A stretch of DNA of 58,920 bases from NCBI GenBank assembly GCA_028280565.1, contig JANQLQ010000319.1, positions 1 to 58,920 on the forward strand. Direction: 5' to 3'. Origin of the DNA: Fulvivirga sp. Its GTDB lineage: Bacteria > Bacteroidota > Bacteroidia > Cytophagales > Cyclobacteriaceae. The stretch's first letter is position 1, and each line of letters starts with the position of its first letter. Both the position numbers and the translations under genes were made by a program. Below the pieces are notes generated by a model. The model ran no database searches. It was not told where the DNA came from and worked only from the letters and a program-made list of their open reading frames with translations. Below are positions 19,153 through 28,600 of this stretch, in pieces.

Positions 19153-19822
19153 CCCAGGGTTTCATGATAGAATGCCCCGTCTAAACCAAAATGTGTCTTA
19201 CCAGTCTTTGCGAATCACTCTCCTCTCAACACATAGAAGTAGGGCTAATAGCCTTGAAGTGAAACCAACCGTTTGGAGGATTTCCCTCAAGGCGTAAGTT
19301 TGGCATTAGTCTTAACTAATGAAATTTTGATTTTAGGGGCGTAGTAATTCTTTTATCTTCCGGCTGGCTTCCAATTTGACTAATAATTTCCACGTAAATA
19401 ATCTCCAAGAATGTCTATGTTGGCTGGTTGTCGAGAATATAAAAAAGTTCCCTTAAAGGGTAGTGTTATGTAACTTTTTGTTCGAAAACTGTTGAAATTT
19501 AGGCTATGAACTAATATTTCTTTCTCTATTTAAAGCTCATATAATCAATTACTTAAGTTGGTTTTAGTGATCATCACACCATTTGGATCGAAAAATTGCA
19601 TTCAATCAGTATGTGTTACACTAGGTTGTTCTTCGTGATTTTTCAATTGATAATTCGCATAAAAGATTTGAATATTCAGAGAAAAACGAAGCCCGTGAAA
19701 TGGTGTTGTACTAGTACGTTTTTTCTTGAAAGTGATGTAAGCTTAATGTAATTTTTGAGTAAAAAAAAAGATAATTCTTGGTTACCTTGAGACCATAATT
19801 TAAACCCCAAATTTGTCTACAG
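19153..19822. promoter_or_regulatory. Spacer between LRR genes with conserved leader
   Basis: A 670-base A+T-rich spacer with no credible gene. Its last part (19735-19824) aligns with the leader of LRR1 and probably carries the promoter of LRR2 and of the following gene series. No strong terminator for LRR1 was seen. Confidence 0.5.
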
Positions 19823-22800
19823 TTGTTGTCAAGAGTTCTCCCCCAGAGATTCAATAAGGTTGCTTATACCTTTTTGTTAAGCATCGGTTTACCCGCCTTT
19901 GCGCTGTCCTTCGATAATATCGACTTCTGCTCATGGACCATCAGTACTTGTATTGTATCTGGGAGTGATATTGAACACCTAGAATGGCCTAACCATTTTA
20001 AGTGTGATGGGTCTGAATTAGGAGCGGAAAGGTTATCTCCAACCATCAGCCTGGAAAATATAAACCCAGTAGGTTTGGTACCCGATCATTTAGAGATTGC
20101 CGCTCTACGAAATCTATATGATAGTACAAATGGGGCGAACTGGACGAATAACACAGGCTGGCCTTCTACACAAGCGGCCTGGGATACTATCCTGACCGTT
20201 TCACAAATTGTGGATTGGTATGGTCTCACCATTTCCAACGATGACATTAAAAAGGTAGGATTGTCCGGTAATGGGCTCACCGGGAACATCCCAGCTTCCT
20301 TATCTAACCTTGCCGGCCTCAGGGAACTGATATTAGACGATAACCAACTTTCGGGAACCATCCCGGCTTCGTTAGGTGACCTGGAGCTTTTATCTTTTCT
20401 TTATTTACATGCCAACAACCTGGTAGGCACGATCCCACCGGAACTCGGTAAGCTTAACCAGCTTTCCCACCTCTACCTTTACAGTAACTCACTCACAGGG
20501 AGTATCCCGCCCGAACTTGGCAATATGAGTGCACTTGTTTTTCTACACGTTGCCCATAACCAACTGTCCGGGGAGATTCCTTTTGAATTATCCGGGTTGA
20601 ATAATTTGGAGGCTTTAGCACTGAACTATAACCTGTTCGAAACTGTACTGCCCGATTGGCTGGGTAGCCTCCCAAGCATGAAGATGGTTATTTTGAGTGG
20701 TAACGATTTTTATGGGGCGCTACCCAGGTCATTCACGAGTTCGGCAACATTGGTGAGTATCTTTGCGGAGAATAATCAACTCACTCACTTTCCTGATTTC
20801 AGTTCTCACCCCAACCCAGGTACAGTTACGATTAACATTGCCAATAACTACATTCCGCAGGCAGATATTGATGCAAATATGGTAGGAGGACAGCCTATTT
20901 TTGCGGCATTTACCTATGCTCCTCAAAAAATGGTGCCAAGTGACCAGGGTAAATTGCTCGATATAGTAGAGATTTCTGCCCTTAGAGACTTTTATGAAAG
21001 TACTGGTGGAGCGAACTGGACCGATAACACTGGGTGGCCCTTTACATCCACTCAATGGGATACCCTAACTTCTATTGAGCAAGCTGCTACATGGTTTGGG
21101 GTTACTATTGACTCGGGGGATGTAAGTAAGCTTGATTTGAGAGATAACTACCTTGTTGGAACCATTCCGGGATCCATAGCTAATTTGTCATCCCTTAAAA
21201 TCATTTTTCTTGGTGAGTATCTAACTTCTAACCAGCTTTCTGGTCCTATCCCTACTTCGATTGAGGGTCTTTGGAACCTGGAACAACTCCATTTGTCTGG
21301 CAACCAGCTTAGCGGTGAAATTCCTCCTAGTATTTTCGACCTTGAGCATATTAATTATATTTCGCTAGGGGGTAATTCTCTTTCCGGCTCTATACCTTCT
21401 AATGTAGGGAATGCCTCTAACTTAAGAGTTTTGAGCCTGGCTTCAAACAACCTTACAGGTGAGATACCTTCATCGATTGGTAATCTAAAGAAATGTGATC
21501 ATTTGTTCTTACACACATTAAATCTTGAAGGGGGTATACCAAAGGAAATTGGAGGTATGGAATCTTTAGGATACCTGAGTATGTACGCATCAAATTTGTC
21601 CGGTCCTATACCGGCTGAAATTGGTTCGTGCTCTTTGCTACATACGATCTATCTTAATCAAAACAATCTTTCTGGTCCGTTACCTGCTAGTATGGGACAT
21701 TTATCTAAATTAAGAATTTTGGCGCTGCAACATAATAATTTTACGGGGACGATCCCTTCTAGCTTTGGACAACTGGTAAACCTTACAAGCATCTCGTTTA
21801 GGAAGAACAACTTCACTGGTGCCTTCCCTGTAAGCGTGGCAAGATTGCCCAACTTGGTTAAAATAGAGATTCATTTCAACAATTTCACCTCTTTCCCCGA
21901 GATCTCTACTGACCCTAATGCACCTAATCTTGATGTGGCTATACAGCACAATTACATTCCGTGGGAGGATATTGCTGCGAATTTAAATATAGACAGCACA
22001 TATAGTTTTAACTCATTTGTCTACAGCCCCCAAAATGAGATTCCCGTGACGGAGGGACAGGTGCTAGACCTAGCGGAGATCACTTCCCTTCGAGATTTGT
22101 ATGAAAGCACCAATGGAGCCCACTGGACCAATAACACCGGCTGGCCTTCTGCGCCGGCAGCTTGGGATACTATCACTTCCATAGACCAAGTAGCTACATG
22201 GTTCGGGGTTACGGTTGATTCAAGTGATGTGAGTGCAATCGATTTGCGGAATAATAATTTGTTGGGGACGATCCCGGGGACACTAGCCGACCTATTGTGG
22301 TTGGAGCGACTCGATTTATCGGTCAACCAACTGTCGGGTGAGATCCCCCCGGGGATTTTTGACCTAGCATACATTAACAACCTCTCGTTGTCGAGGAATT
22401 CGCTTTCTGGCCCGATACCTTCCAATGTGGGGAATGCCTTGAACTTAGAGGCCTTGAGCTTGGCAATAAATGACCTTACGGGGGAGATACCTGTCTCGAT
22501 CGGTAACCTTAAGAAGTGCGTCCATTTATTCTTACATGATCTCAACCTGGAAGGAGGTATTCCCAAGGAAATCGGTGGTATGGAATCGCTAGGGTACTTA
22601 CACTTAGACGATTCAAATTTATCCGGGCAGATCCCACGAGAATTAGGGGCATGTTCTAGGCTGCAAACCCTTTACCTGCGCCGGAACAATTTTAGCGGCC
22701 CTCTTCCTGCAAGTATGGGTGACTTGACGCGTCTAAGTTCCCTGGCACTTCGTTACAATAAATTTACAGGTGCATTCCCGGAAAGTGTGGCCTTACTACC

Positions 22801-24523
22801 CGAACTGGCAGCCATCGAGATATTCGATAATCAATTTACCTCTTTTCCCGACATATCTTCTCACCCCAACGCCTCAAATCTCCAGGTGTCGATACAAAGG
22901 AACTACATCCCATGGGATGACATTGCAGCGAACTTAAATGCGGATAGTACCCATAGTTTTGAGATTTTTCATTACGCACCTCAATTAGAGGTACCGGCAG
23001 GGCAAGGACAAGTGTTAGATATTGCAGAGATTGCTTCCCTCAGGGATCTATACGAATATACGCACGGTGCCAACTGGACCGACAATACCGGTTGGCCCTC
23101 CACACCCACTGAATGGGAGGCTATAACCTCCATCGATCAGGCAGCGACATGGTTCGGGGTTACCGTGAAGAATGGTGATGTTGCCAATATTTTTCTTAAT
23201 AGTAATGGATTGTCGGGAAGTTTACCACAAACTATCGGTAATTTAAGTGAACTTAAACGTTTCTGGGTTAATGTAAATAGTCTTTACGGAGAGCTCCCGG
23301 CCTCCATTTATTCATTGAATAAACTAACCCAATTGAACCTGGCAGCCAATGATTTTACCGGTCCATTAGACCCTCGAGTAGGAGGTATGGATGCCCTGGG
23401 TTTGTTGAGGATCGGTGGAAATGAGTTTGATGTTCCCTTACCCATCGAGATTGGGAACCTAGAGAACCTTTGGAGCCTGACTATCAATGAAATAGCCCTA
23501 AATTCAGAGATCCCTGGTTGGGTTTCTAGCTTAGGTAACCTTTCAGAACTTTCAATGAAAAATTGTGGACTTACTGGAAGAATACCAGGGTCATTTTCAA
23601 ACCTGGTTAATCTCAAGCTTCTATTTCTTGGCCGAAACAACCTGGAAGGAGAGATCCCTGATTTTACCGGCCTCACTAAATTGGAAATGTTAGATTTAGA
23701 ACTGAATAGTAACCTTAGTGGTGACTTGTCTGAAAAATTTTCGATGTTGGACAACTTTACTATGTTTTCTGTACACACCAACTTGTTTACCGGTCTACCA
23801 GACTTTAGTAATATCCCAACGCCAGGCGCTCTATCTATTAAGGCATATCGTAACCTGTTTTCTTTTGGGGAAATTGAAGCCAACCTTAACCCTGATGGTA
23901 CACATTCCTATCGTAGCTTCGGTTATGACCCCCAAAACGCTCCACAAGAAATTAGCGTGATTGAAATCCTCATCAACGAACCAATAAGTTTATTGAATAA
24001 TAGAGGTGATGGGGTAAATACCAGCTATCAATGGCAGGAATGGGATGGTACGCAATGGTTAGATGTAGTTGGGGAAACTTCTGCCTCCCTCAGTCTTGAT
24101 ACCATTTCAATACAAGATGACGGGAAACTTTTCCGCTGTGAAATGACCAATAGCCTCATCACAGGGATGACATTGTATAGCCAGAAAACTGAGATTCAAG
24201 TGATTATCCCACTTACATTTTATGCCATAACTGACGGCGATTGGTCGGATCCAACCGCTTGGTCATTAACGGATGGTGGTCCGCCGGAAAATAAGTTGCC
24301 TACCCGGTACGATGAGGTACGAATTAAGGACTTCCAAGTAGAAGTCACCAGCCAGGTAGATTGCCGTGAATTGAACATTAGCGCAGGGCCCCGTACCCGT
24401 GTAGTAGTCTCCGGGAAAGATGCAAGACTTACCATAAATGGAGATGTGGTTATCCATAATCTTGATGCACGGGATAACGAAGTTTTACAAGTAATGAATC
24501 AAGGAAAGCTAGAATGCAAATAG
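19823..24523 (+). CDS. Secreted leucine-rich repeat protein (LRR2)
   Basis: 1566 residues, paralogue of LRR1. A signal peptide (FLLSIGLPAFALSF) is followed by four modules starting near residues 91, 383, 752 and 1069. Each begins with an LRxLYxxTxGANWTxNTGWP cap and continues with plant-type LRRs (GxIPxxLGxLxxL). The Ig-like and G8-like C-terminal region from about 1402 is almost identical to that of LRR1, and it also ends LECK. TTG 19823 (or 19826) is the only start before the signal peptide. Its last 10 bases overlap the start of the OmpH-like gene, making it the first gene of the long + strand series. It is probably an exported surface ligand-binding protein; no sorting domain was seen. 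Confidence 0.85.
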   Translation: MLSRVLPQRFNKVAYTFLLSIGLPAFALSFDNIDFCSWTISTCIVSGSDIEHLEWPNHFKCDGSELGAERLSPTISLENINPVGLVPDHLEIAALRNLYDSTNGANWTNNTGWPSTQAAWDTILTVSQIVDWYGLTISNDDIKKVGLSGNGLTGNIPASLSNLAGLRELILDDNQLSGTIPASLGDLELLSFLYLHANNLVGTIPPELGKLNQLSHLYLYSNSLTGSIPPELGNMSALVFLHVAHNQLSGEIPFELSGLNNLEALALNYNLFETVLPDWLGSLPSMKMVILSGNDFYGALPRSFTSSATLVSIFAENNQLTHFPDFSSHPNPGTVTINIANNYIPQADIDANMVGGQPIFAAFTYAPQKMVPSDQGKLLDIVEISALRDFYESTGGANWTDNTGWPFTSTQWDTLTSIEQAATWFGVTIDSGDVSKLDLRDNYLVGTIPGSIANLSSLKIIFLGEYLTSNQLSGPIPTSIEGLWNLEQLHLSGNQLSGEIPPSIFDLEHINYISLGGNSLSGSIPSNVGNASNLRVLSLASNNLTGEIPSSIGNLKKCDHLFLHTLNLEGGIPKEIGGMESLGYLSMYASNLSGPIPAEIGSCSLLHTIYLNQNNLSGPLPASMGHLSKLRILALQHNNFTGTIPSSFGQLVNLTSISFRKNNFTGAFPVSVARLPNLVKIEIHFNNFTSFPEISTDPNAPNLDVAIQHNYIPWEDIAANLNIDSTYSFNSFVYSPQNEIPVTEGQVLDLAEITSLRDLYESTNGAHWTNNTGWPSAPAAWDTITSIDQVATWFGVTVDSSDVSAIDLRNNNLLGTIPGTLADLLWLERLDLSVNQLSGEIPPGIFDLAYINNLSLSRNSLSGPIPSNVGNALNLEALSLAINDLTGEIPVSIGNLKKCVHLFLHDLNLEGGIPKEIGGMESLGYLHLDDSNLSGQIPRELGACSRLQTLYLRRNNFSGPLPASMGDLTRLSSLALRYNKFTGAFPESVALLPELAAIEIFDNQFTSFPDISSHPNASNLQVSIQRNYIPWDDIAANLNADSTHSFEIFHYAPQLEVPAGQGQVLDIAEIASLRDLYEYTHGANWTDNTGWPSTPTEWEAITSIDQAATWFGVTVKNGDVANIFLNSNGLSGSLPQTIGNLSELKRFWVNVNSLYGELPASIYSLNKLTQLNLAANDFTGPLDPRVGGMDALGLLRIGGNEFDVPLPIEIGNLENLWSLTINEIALNSEIPGWVSSLGNLSELSMKNCGLTGRIPGSFSNLVNLKLLFLGRNNLEGEIPDFTGLTKLEMLDLELNSNLSGDLSEKFSMLDNFTMFSVHTNLFTGLPDFSNIPTPGALSIKAYRNLFSFGEIEANLNPDGTHSYRSFGYDPQNAPQEISVIEILINEPISLLNNRGDGVNTSYQWQEWDGTQWLDVVGETSASLSLDTISIQDDGKLFRCEMTNSLITGMTLYSQKTEIQVIIPLTFYAITDGDWSDPTAWSLTDGGPPENKLPTRYDEVRIKDFQVEVTSQVDCRELNISAGPRTRVVVSGKDARLTINGDVVIHNLDARDNEVLQVMNQGKLECK

Positions 24524-25062
24524 ATAGGAAACTTTTGATATTTGGGACTGTCGTTAGCCTTTTTTCCATTGGGGCTTCCTTTGGGTTAAGCAGTTTTTTC
24601 TTACAAAAGAAGGTGGCCTATGTTCGATCCCAAGACTTGATCTATCGATATGAAGGTACACTAGAGGCCATGGCCAAATTCAACAATCAAAAACAGCAAT
24701 GGCAAGCTAATGTCGATACTTTAAAATTTGATTTTCAGCGAGCTATTAATAGGTACAACCAAGAGTACAAGATGCTTTCAGTCAGCGAGCGGCAAATAAG
24801 GGAGGAAGATCTGTCAAACCGGGAAAGGCAACTGCAGGATTATAAGATGGCTATTGACGGTAAGATCAAGGCGGCGGATGAGGAGATGATGCAGGCCGCA
24901 TTAGATCAAATTAATGTATTTGTAGAGCAATACAGCATCGAGCATAGGTATGATATTATCCTAGGTACCACTGCGGCAGGAAATGTTCTTTATGGCACAG
25001 AGGACCTGGACATTACCGAGACGCTGTTAACAGAGTTGAACAAATATTACAAAGGACAATGA
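24514..25062 (+). CDS. OmpH/Skp-like periplasmic protein
   Basis: 182 residues. An N-terminal hydrophobic segment (LLIFGTVVSLFSIGASFGLS) is followed by VAYVRSQDLIYRYEG, a long charged coiled-coil region, and the family-typical end IILGTTAAGNVLYGTEDLDIT. This matches OmpH (Skp) chaperones, which hold unfolded outer-membrane proteins in the periplasm. The start lies inside the LRR2 stop region (10-base overlap), and the lipoprotein start overlaps its own stop by 4 bases. A dedicated chaperone inside a series of giant envelope proteins suggests help with their export; that is inference. Confidence 0.85.
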   Translation: MQIDRKLLIFGTVVSLFSIGASFGLSSFFLQKKVAYVRSQDLIYRYEGTLEAMAKFNNQKQQWQANVDTLKFDFQRAINRYNQEYKMLSVSERQIREEDLSNRERQLQDYKMAIDGKIKAADEEMMQAALDQINVFVEQYSIEHRYDIILGTTAAGNVLYGTEDLDITETLLTELNKYYKGQ

Positions 25063-25682
25063 GAGGTCACCACCTAGTCATAACACTGCTACTAATGAGT
25101 TCGTGCTCCTACCAAACGGATACCTTGAACAAGGAGGACTATGTAGAATGGTTCGCTAATAATGACGAACTCATCAAACAGAAAAGGTCGAAGTACGTGG
25201 AGTTGGGCGTTCGCTATTTACCACCTGGGTATCTTATGCTGAAGGATATAGAAAATGAAGGTGGTTATTTTACCCATACTGAACAGGACTCGATAGAGAA
25301 ACAATATTCCGAAGCTCTATATTTTGAAATTGAGGTGAGCGCCATTAACCCTTTAGCTTCCAATCTTTTACAATTTGGCTTAAAAGATTATGAAGAGTAT
25401 AAGACCAGGATCAGCTACTTAAATTTTCATATCGATGATTTTGTAAAACTGACCATGGATGGCAGGGAATTTTCACCCATCCTAGCACATATGGAGAGCT
25501 TTAGTGAATTGAGTAGTCGACTAATTTTCCGCGTGGCATTTGCACAGGTTAAAGCCCGTGAGCTTACTAAAAATGAGATAAGGCTGACCTTTGAAGACCC
25601 CTGTTGGCGTTCTGGGATCAATCATTTCAGCTTTTCATTAGAACACTTGAATAACCTTCCTAAACTGGCTTTGATGCAATGA
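25059..25682 (+). CDS. Lipoprotein of unknown function
   Basis: 207 residues. The N-terminus has a short hydrophobic signal and a lipobox ending in C16 (LLLMSSC), followed by S and Y, so lipidation is likely. The body is mixed alpha/beta without a domain I recognise; DFVKLTMDGREFSP and RLTFEDPCW are its most distinctive stretches. ATGA overlaps link it to both the OmpH-like gene before it and the RHS-shell gene after it. Its position argues for a role in anchoring or assembling the neighbouring giant proteins. No function can be named. Confidence 0.8.
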   Translation: MRGHHLVITLLLMSSCSYQTDTLNKEDYVEWFANNDELIKQKRSKYVELGVRYLPPGYLMLKDIENEGGYFTHTEQDSIEKQYSEALYFEIEVSAINPLASNLLQFGLKDYEEYKTRISYLNFHIDDFVKLTMDGREFSPILAHMESFSELSSRLIFRVAFAQVKARELTKNEIRLTFEDPCWRSGINHFSFSLEHLNNLPKLALMQ

Positions 25683-28600
25683 TGATCCATAAGAACTTTA
25701 GAAAAACTGTAGCCGTCTTTTTGTTGTGCATCTTTGTATTTGATGTTCTTTCCCCAACTGTTTCCTATGCACTGACCTCCGGTCCTTCTCAACCGGAATT
25801 CAGCAGTTTTGAGCCTGTTGCCACCACTAATATGGTGAACGAGTTTACCGGGGACTTTACCTATAACCTCCCTTTGATCGAAGTACCCGGGCCTCACGGT
25901 AGTGGGTATGCCATGTCATTGTCTTACCATAGCGGTGCATCCCCGGAGGAAGAAGCCAGTTGGGTAGGCTATGGCTGGACGCTCAATCCCGGTGCCATTA
26001 ATCGCAATACCCGGGGCTTCCCGGATGACTACAACGGTGCCGAGGTAAGATATCATAATAAGATGCCTAACAACTGGACCGCGACAGTAGGCGCTAGTGT
26101 AAGCTCCGAGGCATTTAGTTTTGGCTTACCTTTCAACGCCAGCAGATCGCTACGATATAATACGTACAAAGGCTTTGGTTATAATGCCGGTATTGGGATA
26201 AAGCTGGGCAATGGAGTTGTGAATTTGGGGTATAATATTTCAAATGGTGAAGGAAGCTTTTCTTTAAACATCAACCCCATGGAGGTGGTAAGCAAGCTCA
26301 AGAAAAAGGCAAAACAATCTGTCAATGATATTACCGAGGAACTTGAAGAAATGCAGGAGGCGAAGAACCACATGAATAAAAGCAATGAGAATGCCCAGAA
26401 GAAAGCCGAGATGGGATCTAAGTTCTTAGGAGCCGTCAGTGCTGCTGCTAGCAGCTACATGCAACATAGCTTATCAGCGGCTCCTCGTGCTACTAATGTA
26501 CCAGATTATGTAGGTTCTTCGGTAAATGTTAGCGTTGGGTCTATGCCTACCCTCTCTTTTCTTCAAATTGGGCCATCTGCCGACCTATTCGGAAGTCTTG
26601 CTGTGCAACTGTACACAGACAATCGTGACTTGGATGCCCATGGGTATTTGTATTCTTCCAATTCGGATGAGAATGACATCATGGACTATTACATTGAAAA
26701 AGAGTCTGCTTATGATAAAAGAGATGTTTTCCTAGGGATCCCTTTTAATAATGCGGATTATTTTTCCGTATCAGGAGAGTCGCTTGTGGGAGGTTTTCGG
26801 CTTCATCACCAAAAAACTGGACACTTTAAGCCTAATCGCCTAGTAAGCGAGACCGCTATTCTGAATGTAGGTGGAGAAATTGAGGCAGGTGCTAACTGGG
26901 GGGGTGGTGGTGATATAGGCGTGGGCTTTTCCGCTATTACCACCCGGGGATGGGAAAAGGAAGCTAATGATTTTTCATCTTACGAAGAGGATCGCAACAG
27001 TGTTTTCTTTAGGTTTAGTAATGATAGAGGTGGTAGCTGGCTACATCCCTCTGGTGATGATCTATTAAAGGCGCGTATTTCCGGGGGTGGCGTTCCCGGG
27101 GCGAAAAGCTTTAATGCCCGTATTCCTAATGGGGCGGAAACCATGAACAACGGTGGCCCCCCGGGAAGATCATCCTTTATCGGCTATAATGTTAACCGGG
27201 AAATCGATGACGCCAAATCGGGCAACGAGCCCTACAAGCTTTATTCTCATCGGGATGATGTGTATCAACTAGCTAAGCAGGCCCGTTCATTGGAACCGGG
27301 AGAAAATGCAGATGGTATCGGTGAGTTGACCGTTGTGAATGAAACCGGCAGTCGCTATACCTATGCCTTACCCGTGTACTCCCGCGATGAAAAAAACTTA
27401 CAACATGGGCTACAAAAGGCTCCTTCTTCAGCCATTGAACATAACTTCCTGGCCTATTATAAAGACGATAAAACAAAGTTGGGAGAAGAACGCGAAGTAG
27501 GATACGCTACCACGTATCTTTTGACAGAGATCACTACGCCGGATTATATTGACCGTACATTTAATGGACCCACCCAGGATGATATCGGTGGGTATACACG
27601 ATTTAATTACGTTCGTCATGCGGGAGGCAGCAATGCTTCCAATTGGTACAAATGGAGAATGCCATATACAGGCCTTTCCTACAGCCGCAACTCGATGTCA
27701 GACCCTCGCGATGATCTTGGTAGCTACAGCGAAGGTGAAAAGGAAATATACTATTTACAATCTATCGAGACTAAGACACACGCCGCTGTTTTTGTTACCG
27801 AAGACCGGCAAGACGGCATAGAAGCCGGTGAAAATGCACTTTCCAGCAGAAGTGCCAAGGGTGCCACAGGTTTAAAGAGGCTTACCAAGATAGATATCTA
27901 CCCGCTGTCTTCTATAAAAAGGGTAGGCGATGCTCTTTTCCCGCGAAGAGGCGCTAAACCTTTAAAAACGGTTCATTTTGATCATGATTATAGCCTGGTA
28001 CCGGGCGTGCCAAACTCTTCCTCCGGTAAATTGACCTTAAAAAAGGTCTGGTTTGAATACGAGGGGATCGCCGAAGCACGTATTAGTCCTTACCGTTTTG
28101 ATTATACCTACAACAATGCCATTTATCCTGCTAGGTATACAAACATTCGAACGGAACTGGACCAGTTAAACAGTACCGTTCAAAACCCGGGCTATGTACC
28201 TTTTAACATTGATGCTTGGGGTAATCACCAGGCCAACGGTACCGAACGTTTCGACAGTATGCGGCAGTGGGTGGATCAAAAAGATGGCATGGGTTTCGAC
28301 CCCGCGGCCTGGCAGCTAAAGACCATTACCTTACCAAGTGGGGGACAGATCCATGTTCAATATGAGCAAGACGACTATAGCTACGTGCAAGACCAGCCGG
28401 CACATGCCATGGTAAGACTAGATGCCGCCACTAACCTCGATGTCGATAGCACCAGGTTTTTTCTAAACACAAATGATGACCTGGACATTACTTCGACGGA
28501 GCTAGGGATCATGCGTGACCTAATTTATGAACGATATGTTAAAAAAAGGGAAAAACTCTACTTTAAATTTCTTTACAAGTTGATGAACGCTGGTACGCCA

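Noticed and set aside
16351-24000. Regular repeats that might suggest a CRISPR array
   Set aside because: They are in-frame leucine-rich repeat codons, with no constant spacer pattern.
24220-24457. Minus-strand frames opposite the shared C-terminal region of LRR2
   Set aside because: Shadows of the conserved + strand coding sequence, with no independent support.
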